A program made the position numbers and the translations under genes. A model generated the notes under the pieces. It did not search any database. It was not told the origin of the DNA and saw only the letters and a list, made by a program, of their open reading frames with translations. This document shows positions 1 through 9,621 of a DNA stretch of 64,000 nt, one piece after another. The stretch is from Exiguobacterium indicum HHS 31 (GTDB lineage: Bacteria; Bacillota; Bacilli; Exiguobacteriales; Exiguobacteriaceae): the NCBI RefSeq assembly GCF_001939065.1, contig NZ_MPSZ01000001.1, positions 1,178,001 through 1,242,000 on the forward strand, read 5' to 3'. Within the stretch, counting starts at the first letter, position 1. Each line of letters starts with the position of its first letter.

Positions 1-628
1 GTGATTCGAGAATCGACATCCGCTCTTGAATCTGCGCAATCAACTCGTCTGAGACGTTTCCGGCAACGGAAATGACGATTTGATCCGGAGCATACGCTTC
101 TTCGAGATATCGTCCGATCATCGCACGATCAATCCGAAGCACACTCTCTTCCGTTCCAAGAATCGGTCGAGCCATGACATCTTCTCCGTAAGCCGCAACA
201 GCTAATAACTCATGGACGAGATCATCCGGTGTGTCATCGTACATCTTGATCTCTTCAATGACGACCTTTTTCTCTTTTTCCAGTTCATCCGCGTCAAACG
301 TCGATTCAAGGAACATGTCCGCCAATACGTGAAAGGCTTCGCCTGCATGTTCATCTAGTGTCTTGACGTAATAACACGTTTGATCCTTACTCGTGAACGC
401 ATTAATATTTCCACCAAGTCGATCAAAATAAACCGCAATCTCTTTTGCCGTATGGCGTTTTGTTCCTTTAAACATCATATGCTCGATGAGATGACTGATA
501 CCATGCTCCTCGATCTGTTCCGTCCGACTTCCTGCTTGAATGAAGATTCCGGTCGCGACGCTGCGTGCTTCCGGCATCCGTTCAACGATCAGTCGAACTC
601 CGTTTTCTAATTGTATCCGTTCGATCAT
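1..628 (-). CDS. mlpA: M16 family zinc metallopeptidase (MlpA/YmxG-like), 3' end beyond window
   Basis: Partial gene: the first 209 residues are present and the frame is still open at base 1. The inverted zinc-binding motif HLIEH of M16 (pitrilysin/mitochondrial processing peptidase) enzymes is at residues 46-50, in the usual N-terminal context of an 'NGVRLIVE' start and 'AGSRTE' before the motif. Family members cleave small peptides or presequence-like substrates in the cytosol. The ATG at 628 follows a strong GGAGGAA ribosome site. In B. subtilis the homologue also lies downstream of pnp, but a polysaccharide deacetylase gene (ylxY) intervenes there and is absent here. The symbol is by synteny; the family call is firm. 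Confidence 0.85.
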   Translation of the reverse strand, partial: MIERIQLENGVRLIVERMPEARSVATGIFIQAGSRTEQIEEHGISHLIEHMMFKGTKRHTAKEIAVYFDRLGGNINAFTSKDQTCYYVKTLDEHAGEAFHVLADMFLESTFDADELEKEKKVVIEEIKMYDDTPDDLVHELLAVAAYGEDVMARPILGTEESVLRIDRAMIGRYLEEAYAPDQIVISVAGNVSDELIAQIQERMSILES

Positions 629-646
629 AGTGATTCCTCCAAATAT

Positions 647-697
647 AGGAAACAAGGTGGCTCTCGTTGCATTCTCTGCACCGTCGAGCCACCTTGG
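647..697 (-). terminator. Intrinsic terminator-like hairpin after pnp
   Basis: A perfect 10 bp stem AAGGTGGCTC / GAGCCACCTT (654-663 with 686-695) lies just after the pnp stop. On the minus strand it is followed by TTGTTTCC, a short imperfect U-run. It ends only about 12 bases before the Shine-Dalgarno of the M16 peptidase gene, so that gene must depend on readthrough, processing, or a promoter inside pnp. Confidence 0.6.
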
Positions 698-702
698 ATT
701 CA

Positions 703-2922
703 TTAGTTACGACGTGGTGGACGTTGTCCGTCACGTGGTGGGCGTGAACCCTGATCCCGACGTGGCGGGCGGTTCTCACGCTCTGTCTTTTTCTTTTCTT
801 CGTATGCCGCACGATCTTCTTCACTTAAGCCTTCGACGAGCAGGACTTTGTGTGAAGCGTTGACACGTCCTTTGTCATCGATTTCCGTGACACGGACTTT
901 TAGCTTATCTCCAAGTTTGACGACATCTTCCGTTTGACCGACACGGTTAAGTGCGAGTTCCGAAATGTGGACGAGTGCGTCTTTTCCTTTGAACAATTCG
1001 ACGAATGCACCGAATTTCTCAACACGACGAACTGTTCCATCGAACTCTTCACCGACGACGACTTCACGGACGATATCTTCGACCAATTGACGGGCACGAT
1101 CGATGCCGGCTTGATCCGTCGAAGCGATAAAGACGGTTCCGTCTTGATCGATGTCGATCTTGACGCCTGTCTCATCGATGATACCGTTGATGACTTTACC
1201 ACCAGGTCCGATGACATCACGGATTTTATCTGGATTGATTTTGAGTGTGACGATTTTTGGTGCGTATTGTGACAATTCGACACGTGGTTCAGCGATGACC
1301 GTTTGCATATGCTCAAGAATGTGCAGACGACCAAGACGTGCTTGCTCGAGTGCTTCTTCGAGGATTTGACGCGTGATTCCGCCGATTTTCATATCCATTT
1401 GCAGAGCTGTGACACCTTCGTGAGTTCCAGCGACTTTGAAGTCCATATCTCCGAGATGATCTTCCATCCCTTGGATATCCGTCAAGATCGAGTAATTGTC
1501 GCCTTCCATGATCAAGCCCATCGCGATACCAGCGACAGGTGCTTTAAGTGGAACACCAGCATCCATCATGGCAAGGATCGAACCACAGATTGAAGCCTGT
1601 GATGAAGAACCGTTCGACTCAAGGACTTCTGACACGAGACGAATCGTGTACGGGAAATCGACTTCATTCGGAAGAACTGGTAAGAGTGCGCGTTCTCCAA
1701 GTGCCCCGTGACCAATTTCACGACGACCTGGTGCACGCATCGGACGTGCTTCCCCGACTGAGAATGGCGGGAAGTTATAGTGGTGCATGAAACGCTTCTC
1801 TTCCTTCAGACCCAGTCCATCGATGATTTGAGCGTCACCCGCAACACCGAGTGTCGCAACAGACAAGACTTGTGTCTGACCGCGAGTGAACAAACCTGAA
1901 CCGTGTGCACGTGGTAAGAGACCGACTTCTGAATCAAGTGGACGGATCTCAGCAAGACCACGACCATCTGGACGGATTTTATCTTCTGTGATCAGACGGC
2001 GGACTTCGTCTTTGACGAACTTGTTGAGAACGCCTGATACTTCTGCTAGTTGTTCTGCTGTGACTGACTCGTCAGCTGCATACAACTCGATGTATTTTGC
2101 GATGACTTCGTTGATGGCAACGTCACGTGCTTGTTTTTCTTCGACTTGAACTGCTTGTGTGACTTCTGCCAATGCTTCTGCTTTCAGGCGATTGACGATT
2201 GTCTCATCGAAGCTTGATACCGTGTAGTCAAACTTCTCTTTACCGACTTGTGCGACGATTTCTTCTTGGAACGCGATCATTTCCTTGATGACATCGTGTC
2301 CGAGCAAGATCGCTTCAAGCATTGCTTGTTCCGATACTTCCTTCGCACCTGCTTCAACCATGTTGACGGCATGTTTTGTCCCGGCAACTTGAAGGTCGAT
2401 GTCGCTGACTTCCATTTGCGCTGAAGTCGGGTTCACGACGAACTCTCCGTCGACGCGACCGATTGTCACGCCTGCGATTGGACCGTCGAATGGAATATCC
2501 GAGATCGAAAGCGCAATCGAAGCTCCGATCATCGCAGCGACTTCTGGTGAATTGTCAGCATCTGACGAAAGAACCGTCGTCGCGACTTGAACGTCGTGAC
2601 GGAAACCGTCCGGGAATAATGGACGGATCGGACGGTCGATCAGACGCGAAGTCAAGATCGCGCTCTCTCCAGGGCGTCCTTCACGTTTGAGGAATCCACC
2701 TGGGATTTTCCCTGCCGCATATAATTTTTCTTCATAGTTCACTGTTAATGGGAAGAAATCTAAGTCCTTCGGTTGTTTTGATGCAACGACCGTAGCAAGA
2801 ACGGCTGTATCGCCGTAGCGAATCAATGCTGCTCCGTTCGCTTGTTTTGCTAATTGACCGATTTCAATCGTTAATGGACGTCCACCGAGTTCGGTCGAAA
2901 ACGTCTGTTTTGTTTGTGACAT
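703..2922 (-). CDS. pnp: Polyribonucleotide nucleotidyltransferase (PNPase)
   Basis: Phosphorolytic 3'-to-5' exoribonuclease that degrades mRNA and can add tails. About 739 residues: two RNase PH domains separated by an all-alpha region, then a KH domain (motif 'IGPGGKVI') and an S1 domain ('[21 protein letters not shown]'), ending in a basic Arg/Pro-rich tail of repeated RPPR units that probably contacts RNA. The ATG at 2922 is preferred over an upstream in-frame start because it follows AGAGGAG at a proper distance. It lies downstream of rpsO behind a terminator, with a candidate promoter of its own. Confidence 0.97.
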   Translation of the reverse strand: MSQTKQTFSTELGGRPLTIEIGQLAKQANGAALIRYGDTAVLATVVASKQPKDLDFFPLTVNYEEKLYAAGKIPGGFLKREGRPGESAILTSRLIDRPIRPLFPDGFRHDVQVATTVLSSDADNSPEVAAMIGASIALSISDIPFDGPIAGVTIGRVDGEFVVNPTSAQMEVSDIDLQVAGTKHAVNMVEAGAKEVSEQAMLEAILLGHDVIKEMIAFQEEIVAQVGKEKFDYTVSSFDETIVNRLKAEALAEVTQAVQVEEKQARDVAINEVIAKYIELYAADESVTAEQLAEVSGVLNKFVKDEVRRLITEDKIRPDGRGLAEIRPLDSEVGLLPRAHGSGLFTRGQTQVLSVATLGVAGDAQIIDGLGLKEEKRFMHHYNFPPFSVGEARPMRAPGRREIGHGALGERALLPVLPNEVDFPYTIRLVSEVLESNGSSSQASICGSILAMMDAGVPLKAPVAGIAMGLIMEGDNYSILTDIQGMEDHLGDMDFKVAGTHEGVTALQMDMKIGGITRQILEEALEQARLGRLHILEHMQTVIAEPRVELSQYAPKIVTLKINPDKIRDVIGPGGKVINGIIDETGVKIDIDQDGTVFIASTDQAGIDRARQLVEDIVREVVVGEEFDGTVRRVEKFGAFVELFKGKDALVHISELALNRVGQTEDVVKLGDKLKVRVTEIDDKGRVNASHKVLLVEGLSEEDRAAYEEKKKTERENRPPRRDQGSRPPRDGQRPPRRN

Positions 2923-2967
2923 GCACAAATCTCCTCTCACTGCTATCCGTTTTTTCATTCAAATCTA

Positions 2968-2996
2968 ATTATGTAGGTTCTTGCGCAAAAAGTCCA
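2968..2996 (-). promoter_or_regulatory. Candidate sigma-A promoter for pnp
   Basis: On the minus strand TGGACT (2996-2991), 17 bp, then CATAAT (2973-2968). Four of six bases match the -35 consensus and five of six the -10. It sits just downstream of the rpsO terminator and about 45 bp upstream of the chosen pnp start, which would allow pnp transcription independent of rpsO. Confidence 0.45.
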
Positions 2997-3005
2997 TGAA
3001 TCGGC

Positions 3006-3039
3006 AAAAAAAAGAAACAGGAGACGATGCTCCTGCTTC
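3006..3039 (-). terminator. Intrinsic terminator after rpsO
   Basis: Stem of CAGGAG/CTCCTG extended by GAA/TTC with one A-C mismatch (3014-3023 with 3030-3039), 6-base loop, followed on the minus strand by eight U (3013-3006). Classic rho-independent terminator between rpsO and pnp. Confidence 0.9.
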
Positions 3040-3060
3040 CCTACCTCGTTCTCGTCGGGA

Positions 3061-3330
3061 TTAGCGACGGAGACCAAGACGCTCGATCAACGAACGGTAA
3101 CGTGCAACATCCTTGTTACGAAGGTATGTGAGCAAGTTACGGCGACGACCGACCATTTTCAAGAGACCACGACGTGAGTGGTGATCCTTTTTGTGTGTAC
3201 GTAAGTGATCGTTCAAAGTTGTGATCTGTTCAGTTAAAACAGCAACTTGTACTTCCGGCGAACCAGTATCGCCTTGTTTCGTAGCATATGCTTCGATGAT
3301 TTCGTTTTTACGTTCTTTTGTGAGTGCCAT
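3061..3330 (-). CDS. rpsO: 30S ribosomal protein S15
   Basis: Binds the central domain of 16S rRNA early in 30S assembly. Exactly 89 residues from the ATG at 3330, the usual bacterial S15 length; the GTG two codons upstream would give 91. Family signatures 'DTGSPEVQ', '[15 protein letters not shown]' and 'YLRNKD' are all present. SD GGAGGTGGAG precedes it. Its own strong promoter overlaps the end of ribF, a terminator follows, and a roughly 90 nt leader precedes the start. Confidence 0.98.
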   Translation of the reverse strand: MALTKERKNEIIEAYATKQGDTGSPEVQVAVLTEQITTLNDHLRTHKKDHHSRRGLLKMVGRRRNLLTYLRNKDVARYRSLIERLGLRR

Positions 3331-3421
3331 TGTCACTCCACCTCCATCTTATGAATGACCGTATTCCCGAGCATCGGATGGTGAGACCAGATGCCAAGTG
3401 AATCGGCTGTACGTAATCGTA
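3331..3421 (-). promoter_or_regulatory. rpsO 5' leader with hairpin, candidate S15 autoregulatory leader
   Basis: About 90 nt lie between the promoter and the start codon. They contain a foldable element with outer stem GCATC/GATGC and inner TGG/CCA around a TCTCA loop. In Bacillaceae the rpsO leader is a known S15-binding regulatory RNA. That this leader is equivalent is inference from position and foldability; I did not match a consensus. Confidence 0.4.
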
Positions 3422-3428
3422 CTGACCT

Positions 3429-3457
3429 ATCATAACGAACCCTGTCCGTACTGTCAA
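3429..3457 (-). promoter_or_regulatory. Strong sigma-A promoter for rpsO
   Basis: Perfect -35 TTGACA (3457-3452), 17 bp spacer, -10 TATGAT (3434-3429), a near-consensus vegetative promoter. The TGA stop codon of ribF (3456-3454) lies inside the -35 hexamer, so the upstream gene ends within the promoter. Confidence 0.85.
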
Positions 3458-4383
3458 ACGCTTAATCGTGTATTTGCCTCTTCGCGGTCTCGTGTCAACT
3501 GTTCTTTCAATTGATCGATACCATTGAAGGCTTTTTCATCGCGTAAATAAGCAATCCATTCAAGCGTCAATTCTTGACCATAAAGATCCTCATCAAAGTC
3601 AAGAAGATGTGTCTCAATACTGACGTCTCCCGTCTCATAAAACGTCGGGCGTCTGCCGACGTTCGTCATCGCTTTGAATCGACGACCGTCCGCTAAGCGA
3701 ACGAATGTCGCATACACACCAAGTTTCGGTATGACGTAGGCGAATTCTGGGCGCATGTTGGCTGTCGGGAAGCCAATTTGTCGACCGCGTGCGTCACCGT
3801 GAATGATCGTGCCTTTGATTTGGTAGGGTTCTCCAAGCAAACGTGCAGCCGGTTCGACTTCTCCTGCAGCAAGTAAACGACGAATCCGGGTTGAGCTGAT
3901 TTTTTCTGCTTCTTCTTGGAACTCTGCTACAACGGTGTGCGTGAACGTGCCACGACTATGAAAATCAAGCGTCGTCATTTTGCCAGCTCCGAAGCGACCA
4001 TAGGAATAATCAAATCCAGCGACGACATGCTCTGCACCGGACGCAATCAGATATTCATCGACGAAAGCTTGCGGTGACAATTCCGAGAAAGGAATCGTGA
4101 ACTCAATGACGTAAACACGATCGACACCAAGGCGTTCGATTTTCTCTAATTTACGTTCAAGCGGCGTGATGTAGCGGACCGGTTCATCCCCTTTACCAAG
4201 TACTTGTTTCGGATGTGGATCAAAGGTCATGACAGCCAAAGGCAGGCGACGAGCCTCCGCTTCTTTCCGTGCTGCTGCGATGACTTGCTGATGTCCGAGA
4301 TGTACACCGTCAAAAAAGCCAAGTGCGATGACAGCAGGGGCTTTTTGAGGCTGTTCCGGATATGTCAAATGTATGATGTCCAT
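3454..4383 (-). CDS. ribF: Bifunctional riboflavin kinase / FAD synthetase
   Basis: Converts riboflavin to FMN and FMN to FAD. 309 residues: an N-terminal nucleotidyltransferase domain with 'ALGFFDGVHLGHQ' (residues about 20-32) and the 'SSTRIR' signature, then a C-terminal riboflavin kinase domain with 'GDARGRQIGFPTAN' and 'GVYA'. Starts at ATG 4383 behind GGAGAGAG, 16 bp after truB, the usual Bacillales order truB-ribC(ribF)-rpsO. B. subtilis calls the orthologue ribC. Its stop codon forms part of the rpsO promoter. Confidence 0.95.
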   Translation of the reverse strand: MDIIHLTYPEQPQKAPAVIALGFFDGVHLGHQQVIAAARKEAEARRLPLAVMTFDPHPKQVLGKGDEPVRYITPLERKLEKIERLGVDRVYVIEFTIPFSELSPQAFVDEYLIASGAEHVVAGFDYSYGRFGAGKMTTLDFHSRGTFTHTVVAEFQEEAEKISSTRIRRLLAAGEVEPAARLLGEPYQIKGTIIHGDARGRQIGFPTANMRPEFAYVIPKLGVYATFVRLADGRRFKAMTNVGRRPTFYETGDVSIETHLLDFDEDLYGQELTLEWIAYLRDEKAFNGIDQLKEQLTRDREEANTRLSV

Positions 4384-4399
4384 GATGCTCTCTCCGATC

Positions 4400-5308
4400 T
4401 TAATCGATTTGTAGCATGACCTCGACGCGTGCTACCTGTTCTTCTGGAAGACGTCGATATAGCGCTAAAGGTACGTCCTCTTCATTATAGACAGTAAACA
4501 GCTCGAATTCGACTGGAATGCTTGTCAGCTTTGCTCCGTTCAAGACACGTTGCGCTGTTGCTGCATCAACCGTCAATCGTGGCCATTTTTGGATGACGTG
4601 TTCGATCGGAAGGACGTGTTGCATCCGCTCTTCGACTGTCTCATACGATTCGAGTGTCTCGAGTGTGACGGTGTCCGTCTCAGCAATCGCACCAGAACCT
4701 GTCCGGCGTAAGTCGCTCATGTGTGCCGCATAACCGAGTCGTTCTCCGATTTCGACTGCTAGTGTCCGGATATAGGTCCCTTTTCCACATGCGATATCAA
4801 GGCGGAAGCGACAAAGACCATCTTCGAACACAAGGTCCGATGTCCGTTCCAATCGATCGATACGGACGATCCGTGTCGGTCGCTCGACTTCAATCCCTTT
4901 TCGTGCATATTCGTATAGTTTCTTCCCGTTCACTTTGACTGCTGAATAATACGGTGGCGTCTGTTCGATCTCTCCTGTCAAGGCGCTCAGAATATCAGCG
5001 ATCGCCTCTTCAGTAATACTTTCGGGTTCGACCGGTGTTTCACGAACGATCTCTCCGTGTGCATCTTCTGTCGTCGTTGCAAAACCGATCGTCACTTCCG
5101 CCGCGTAACGTTTTCCTTCATCCGTGATGAAACGGGCAAGTTTCGTCGCTCGACCGAGACAAATCGGTAAGACACCTGTTACTTCTGGGTCAAGCGTCCC
5201 TGTATGTCCGACTTTTTTCGTCTGAAACAAGCGACGTAGACGAAAGACACAATCATGACTCGTCATGCCGGCTGGTTTATCTAGTGGTAATACTCCGATG
5301 GGTTCCAC
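4400..5308 (-). CDS. truB: tRNA pseudouridine(55) synthase
   Basis: Makes pseudouridine 55 in the T-loop of tRNAs. About 302 residues. The catalytic Asp lies in 'KVGHTGTLDPEVTGVLP' (residues about 28-44); a C-terminal PUA-like region follows. The likely start is the GTG at 5308, because AAGGAGGA (5322-5315) sits 6 bases before it; longer readings would begin inside the preceding terminator. The intrinsic terminator ends directly before the SD, so truB expression is presumably limited by readthrough from rbfA. Confidence 0.95.
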   Translation of the reverse strand: MEPIGVLPLDKPAGMTSHDCVFRLRRLFQTKKVGHTGTLDPEVTGVLPICLGRATKLARFITDEGKRYAAEVTIGFATTTEDAHGEIVRETPVEPESITEEAIADILSALTGEIEQTPPYYSAVKVNGKKLYEYARKGIEVERPTRIVRIDRLERTSDLVFEDGLCRFRLDIACGKGTYIRTLAVEIGERLGYAAHMSDLRRTGSGAIAETDTVTLETLESYETVEERMQHVLPIEHVIQKWPRLTVDAATAQRVLNGAKLTSIPVEFELFTVYNEEDVPLALYRRLPEEQVARVEVMLQID

Positions 5309-5323
5309 GTGATGTCCTCCTTG

Positions 5324-5353
5324 AAAAAAGGCAACCACACGCGTGGTTGCCTT
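5324..5353 (-). terminator. Intrinsic terminator between rbfA and truB
   Basis: Perfect 11 bp stem AAGGCAACCAC / GTGGTTGCCTT (5328-5338 with 5343-5353) with a 4-base loop, followed on the minus strand by six U. The U-run ends one base before the truB SD. Both flanking genes belong to the conserved rimP-to-ribF cluster, so this is an internal terminator. Confidence 0.9.
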
Positions 5354-5358
5354 AGGTG

Positions 5359-5700
5359 TTAATCTTTGTTCAAATTCCGAAGCAACTCATCAATGCGTGA
5401 TCCGTATTCGACAGAAGAATCGACCTCGAACAATAGTTCAGGTGTTTTCCGCAGACGAATCCGCGATCCGATTTCCTTACGCATGAAGCCTTTTGATTTT
5501 TCAAGACCGATGCGCGCATCCTCACGTGCTTTTTCGTCACCGAGGACTGAATAGAAGATCGTCGCTTGTTGCAAGTCTCCTGTCACTTCGACACCTGTGA
5601 CGGTAATCGGCTTGACGCGTGGATCCTTGACATCCTTGATGAGCAGTTGCGTAATTTCCTTACGCACCTGTTCGGCGACACGATTCGAGCGTAAACTCAT
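5359..5700 (-). CDS. rbfA: Ribosome-binding factor A
   Basis: Assembly factor that binds the free 30S subunit near the 16S rRNA 5' helix and helps late maturation, especially in the cold. 113 residues, the normal length, with the KH-like fold signatures 'RVAEQVRKEI', 'DPRV', 'VTGVEVTGDL' and C-terminal 'LRKTPELLFEVD'. Follows infB by about 40 bp as in other Firmicutes and is followed at once by a strong terminator. Confidence 0.96.
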   Translation of the reverse strand: MSLRSNRVAEQVRKEITQLLIKDVKDPRVKPITVTGVEVTGDLQQATIFYSVLGDEKAREDARIGLEKSKGFMRKEIGSRIRLRKTPELLFEVDSSVEYGSRIDELLRNLNKD

Positions 5701-5739
5701 GTTTGTTCCCTCCAGTTCGGAAGAATGGATTCCGTTCTG

Positions 5740-7911
5740 TTACTTCCGTTTGACTTCTTCCATGATGAACGCTTCGATGACATCATCGACTTTTACGTCA
5801 TCATAACGTTCGATCTTAATACCACACTCGTAACCAGCAGCGACTTCTTTGACATCATCTTTGAAGCGGCGAAGTGTATCGAGTTTTCCTTCGTAGATGA
5901 CAATGCTGTCACGAACGACACGGACACCTGCATCACGCGTTAACTTACCTTCCGTGACATATCCACCCGCGATCGTACCGACTTTCGATACTTTGATGAC
6001 ATCACGGACTTCAGCTTGACCGATGATTTTCTCGACGAACTCAGGATCAAGGAGACCTTTCATCGCTTGCTCGATTTCTTCAATCGCGTTATAGATGATC
6101 CGGTGAAGACGAATTTCAACCTTCTCCTGATCCGCCATTGATTTCGCGTTACCATCCGGACGAACGTTGAATCCGATGATGATCGCATTTGCTGCCGAGG
6201 CGAGGATGACGTCACCTTCCGTGATCGCACCAACACCTGAGTGTACGATGTTAATTTTAACACCTTCGACATCAATTTTCTTCAATGAACCGGCTAAGGC
6301 TTCAACTGAACCTTGGACATCACCTTTGATGATGATGTTGAGGTCCTTGACTTCGCCTTCTTTGATGCGGTCGAAGAGATCTTCTAAGCTAACTTTCGCT
6401 GAATCGCGACGTTGTGCTTCGATTTCACGTTGGTAACGTGCTTCACCGATTTGGCGTGCTTTTTTCTCATCTTCGAATGCGAAGAATTGATCGCCCGCTT
6501 TCGGGACATCGTTTAGACCTGTGATTTCGATTGGCGTCGATGGTCCGACTTCTTTGACACGACGACCGATATCGTTGACCATTGCCCGGATACGACCGAA
6601 CGTGTGACCGACAACGATCGGGTCACCAACGCGAAGTGTTCCGTGTTGAACGAGAAGTGTAGCGACTGGACCGCGTCCTTTATCGAGTTTCGCCTCGATG
6701 ACTGTTCCGCGACCGTTCATGTCTGGTGTTGATTTGTATTCTTGAACTTCTGAGACGAGAAGGATCATCTCGAGCAATTCGTCGATGCCGTCTCCTTTAA
6801 GAGCTGAAACCGGTACGAAGATCGTATCGCCGCCCCAGTCCTCTGCAACGAGTTCGAACTCTGTCAATTCTTGTTTGACACGGTCAGGGTTCGCACCCTC
6901 TTTATCCATCTTGTTGACAGCGACGATGATTGGAACGCCAGCTGCTTTCGCGTGGCTGATCGCTTCTTCCGTCTGCGGCATGACACCGTCATCGGCTGCA
7001 ACGACGATGATCGCGATATCCGTGACATCTGCTCCACGTGCACGCATCGTCGTGAACGCCGCGTGACCTGGTGTATCAAGGAACGTGATCTTCTTGCCGT
7101 CAATCTCAACTTGGTAAGCACCGATGTGCTGCGTGATCCCGCCGGCTTCGCCTGCAGTGACCTTCGTGTTACGGATCGAATCGAGTAATGTCGTTTTACC
7201 GTGGTCGACGTGTCCCATGATCGTAACGACCGGTGGACGTTCAGACAATTCGTACTGGTCAAGGTTCAATTCGTATTGATCAAAGTCCGTCTCATCGACT
7301 TGGACAGTCTTTTCGACTTCAAAACCAAACTCTGTCGCGAGCAGTTCGACTGTCTCGTCATCAAGATCTTGGTTGATCGTCGCCATGACACCGAGACCCA
7401 TCAATTTCATGATCAGTTCATTCGGTTTTTTCGCCATTTTTTCAGCGAGTTCACCGACTGTCAAGTTGTCAGAGTATTGAACGACGTTTGCCATCGCCTC
7501 TTCTTGCGCTCGGCGAGCTGCTTTCCGTTGACTCGACTTCGAGTTCGGATCCGCTACTTCAAGTTTGCGTGGTTCTGCTTTCTTTTGGTTCGGACGACGT
7601 TTGCCCCCACGGTTGTTACGGTTGCCGAATTCTGGGCGTCCGCCTTTGCTGTTACGTGATTGGTTACCTGCTGGTTTGTTTGTACTTCCTGGTCGGTTCG
7701 GTTTATTATCTGATTTCACTTGTTTTGGAGCCTCCGTCTTTTGAGCCCGATATTTTTCGGGATTAAATACTTGATCGAGTTGCTGTACTGTCTGTTCATC
7801 TAATACTGCCATATGATTCTTGACTGGTTTCTCCAGCTTTTCGAGCTGGGTGATGACCTGCTTACTTGTTACGTTTTGTTCCTTGGCGAATTCGTATACA
7901 CGCTTACCCAA
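5740..7911 (-). CDS. infB: Translation initiation factor IF-2
   Basis: GTPase that places initiator fMet-tRNA on the 30S subunit and promotes subunit joining. About 723 residues: an IF2_N domain, a low-complexity Asn/Arg/Lys-rich linker (about residues 80-120), a second IF2_N, then the G domain with P-loop '[14 protein letters not shown]', G3 'DTPGH' and G4 'NKMD', followed by domains II-IV. The preferred start is TTG at 7911: GGAGGTGG lies 7 bases before it and it gives the family-like opening '[10 protein letters not shown]'. Upstream TTG/GTG codons at 7926 and 7920 overlap the SD. Confidence 0.97.
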   Translation of the reverse strand: MGKRVYEFAKEQNVTSKQVITQLEKLEKPVKNHMAVLDEQTVQQLDQVFNPEKYRAQKTEAPKQVKSDNKPNRPGSTNKPAGNQSRNSKGGRPEFGNRNNRGGKRRPNQKKAEPRKLEVADPNSKSSQRKAARRAQEEAMANVVQYSDNLTVGELAEKMAKKPNELIMKLMGLGVMATINQDLDDETVELLATEFGFEVEKTVQVDETDFDQYELNLDQYELSERPPVVTIMGHVDHGKTTLLDSIRNTKVTAGEAGGITQHIGAYQVEIDGKKITFLDTPGHAAFTTMRARGADVTDIAIIVVAADDGVMPQTEEAISHAKAAGVPIIVAVNKMDKEGANPDRVKQELTEFELVAEDWGGDTIFVPVSALKGDGIDELLEMILLVSEVQEYKSTPDMNGRGTVIEAKLDKGRGPVATLLVQHGTLRVGDPIVVGHTFGRIRAMVNDIGRRVKEVGPSTPIEITGLNDVPKAGDQFFAFEDEKKARQIGEARYQREIEAQRRDSAKVSLEDLFDRIKEGEVKDLNIIIKGDVQGSVEALAGSLKKIDVEGVKINIVHSGVGAITEGDVILASAANAIIIGFNVRPDGNAKSMADQEKVEIRLHRIIYNAIEEIEQAMKGLLDPEFVEKIIGQAEVRDVIKVSKVGTIAGGYVTEGKLTRDAGVRVVRDSIVIYEGKLDTLRRFKDDVKEVAAGYECGIKIERYDDVKVDDVIEAFIMEEVKRK

Positions 7912-7926
7912 AGGATCCACCTCCAA

Positions 7927-8229
7927 TTAGTCGTTCGAGAGGAGTTCAGTTAGCTTTTTCGCAAATCCGGCTTCATTGACTGACACGACAACACGCGCAT
8001 CCTTTCCTAATGCTTGACCGAGAATCGTCCGGTCGGCGACTTCTAGGTAAGGAACCTGATAACTCGTACATTTATCTGTGACTTTCTTACGCGTGGCAGC
8101 CCCCGCATCTGCTGCTAAAAGAACAAGCTTCGCTTGTCCTCCTCGTACTTCTTTCAGTACGAGTTCTTCTCCCGTCGTCACTTTTCTAGCTCGATTCGCG
8201 AGACCGAGAAGGGATTCCCATTTACTCAT
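7927..8229 (-). CDS. ylxQ: L7Ae-family ribosomal protein YlxQ
   Basis: Small RNA-binding protein of the L7Ae/L30e/Gadd45 family, 100 residues, resembling proteins that bind kink-turn RNA ('[20 protein letters not shown]', '[11 protein letters not shown]'). Its in vivo target is not well defined. The ATG at 8229 is chosen because it overlaps the ylxR stop, with GGGAGGT just upstream inside ylxR, implying translational coupling. Position nusA-ylxR-ylxQ-infB is the conserved Bacillales order. Confidence 0.92.
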   Translation of the reverse strand: MSKWESLLGLANRARKVTTGEELVLKEVRGGQAKLVLLAADAGAATRKKVTDKCTSYQVPYLEVADRTILGQALGKDARVVVSVNEAGFAKKLTELLSND

Positions 8230-8491
8230 TTGTACCTCCCGCGATTTCAAGCAATTCATCGTATAAGGCATCTGTCGTCTTGACCTTCAAATGATGATCA
8301 AGCGTCCGTTTTTTCTTCGCCGTCGCAATGACTGCCGCATCTTTCGATAAATAGGCACCTCGCCCATTCATCTTACCATTTAAATCGATGACGACCTCTT
8401 GTTCAGGTGTCCGGACGACGCGAATTAATTCTTTTTTCGGTTTCATTTCTTGTGTGATGACACACTTACGTAATGGTACCTTTTTTTGCAC
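8222..8491 (-). CDS. ylxR: YlxR family protein (DUF448)
   Basis: 89 residues, basic, with the family hallmarks '[27 protein letters not shown]' region (residues about 3-29) and the 'GRGAYLS' motif. Members are small nucleoid or RNA-associated proteins encoded between nusA and ylxQ; roles in RNase P binding or gene regulation have been proposed for other species. It starts 3 bp after nusA and its last codons overlap ylxQ. Confidence 0.92.
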   Translation of the reverse strand: MQKKVPLRKCVITQEMKPKKELIRVVRTPEQEVVIDLNGKMNGRGAYLSKDAAVIATAKKKRTLDHHLKVKTTDALYDELLEIAGGTNE

Positions 8492-8494
8492 GAA

Positions 8495-9604
8495 TTATTC
8501 CTCGCCTTCGACTTGGACCGCTTCTACTGCCGGCTCTTCCGTCGCGAAGACATCTTCGAGATCCATTGCTTCCGCTTCAGACTCGCTCTTGATGTCGATT
8601 TTCCATCCTGTCAATTTCGCTGCGAGACGCGCGTTTTGACCACGTTTCCCGATGGCAAGCGACAATTGGAAATCTGGAACGACGACGATTGTCGCTTTCG
8701 CTGGTTCGTTGACATAGACCGCAACGACTTGAGCTGGGCTGAGTGCATTCGCAACATATTCTTTCGGATCATCCGAGTAACGGACGATATCGATTTTTTC
8801 CCCGTTCAAATCATTGACGATGCGTTGAACACGTGCCCCTTTTTGCCCGACACATGCACCGACTGGATCGATGTCATCCGCCGCGACTGCGATTTTCGAA
8901 CGGTCGCCCGCTTCACGCGCCACAGACTTGACTTCGACTTCGCCACTTGAAATCTCTGGTACTTCGATTTCAAAGAGACGTTTTAAGAGACCTGGATGTG
9001 TCCGTGACACAAGAATCGATGCCCCTGATCCTTTGACCATTGGATCAACTTTCGTGACGTACACCTTGATGCGATCACGAATCCCGAAACGCTCGTTCGG
9101 CATTTGCTCGTGTGTCGTCAAGACAGCTTCGATACCTTCTAGGTTGACGTACAAGTTGCGTGCATCTTGACGCTCGACGATACCTGTCATGATCTCATCT
9201 TCACGATCCGCGAAGTGATTGTAGATGCGTTCGCGTTCTGCTTCACGCATTTTTTGTGTGACGATCTGTTTCGCCGTTTGTGCTGCAACACGACCGAAGT
9301 CGCCTGGCGTCACTTCGACTTTATGGAAATCGCCGAGTTCATATGTCGGATCGATCTCGTGCGCTTCTTCAAGCGAAAGTTGCTCTTCTGGTTGTGTCAA
9401 TCGTTCGACGACTTCCTTAAGCGCGAAGACACGGATGTCTCCTGTCTGCTGGTCGAATTCGACCTTTACAGCCTCCGATTCTTTTCCGAAGTTGCGTCGG
9501 TACGCTGAAATCAATGCCTGTTCGAGCGCATCGATGATGATGTTCTTGTCAATTTCCTTCTCTTTCGCGATTTGATTGATCGCCTCGAGTAACTGTGGTC
9601 CCAT
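8495..9604 (-). CDS. nusA: Transcription termination/antitermination factor NusA
   Basis: RNA polymerase-binding factor that enhances pausing and intrinsic termination. 369 residues: N-terminal RNAP-binding domain ('MGPQLLEAINQIAKEKEIDK'), an S1 domain (about 135-200) and tandem KH domains ('CVGQKGARVQRIVNDLNGEKIDIV', 'AIGKRGQNARLAAKLTGWKIDI'), ending in an acidic tail. The short form without extra C-terminal repeats is typical of Firmicutes. NusA-assisted termination is relevant to the terminators just upstream of rimP and truB in the same cluster. Confidence 0.97.
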   Translation of the reverse strand: MGPQLLEAINQIAKEKEIDKNIIIDALEQALISAYRRNFGKESEAVKVEFDQQTGDIRVFALKEVVERLTQPEEQLSLEEAHEIDPTYELGDFHKVEVTPGDFGRVAAQTAKQIVTQKMREAERERIYNHFADREDEIMTGIVERQDARNLYVNLEGIEAVLTTHEQMPNERFGIRDRIKVYVTKVDPMVKGSGASILVSRTHPGLLKRLFEIEVPEISSGEVEVKSVAREAGDRSKIAVAADDIDPVGACVGQKGARVQRIVNDLNGEKIDIVRYSDDPKEYVANALSPAQVVAVYVNEPAKATIVVVPDFQLSLAIGKRGQNARLAAKLTGWKIDIKSESEAEAMDLEDVFATEEPAVEAVQVEGEE

Positions 9605-9621
9605 CGTTCTCTTCCTTTCCG

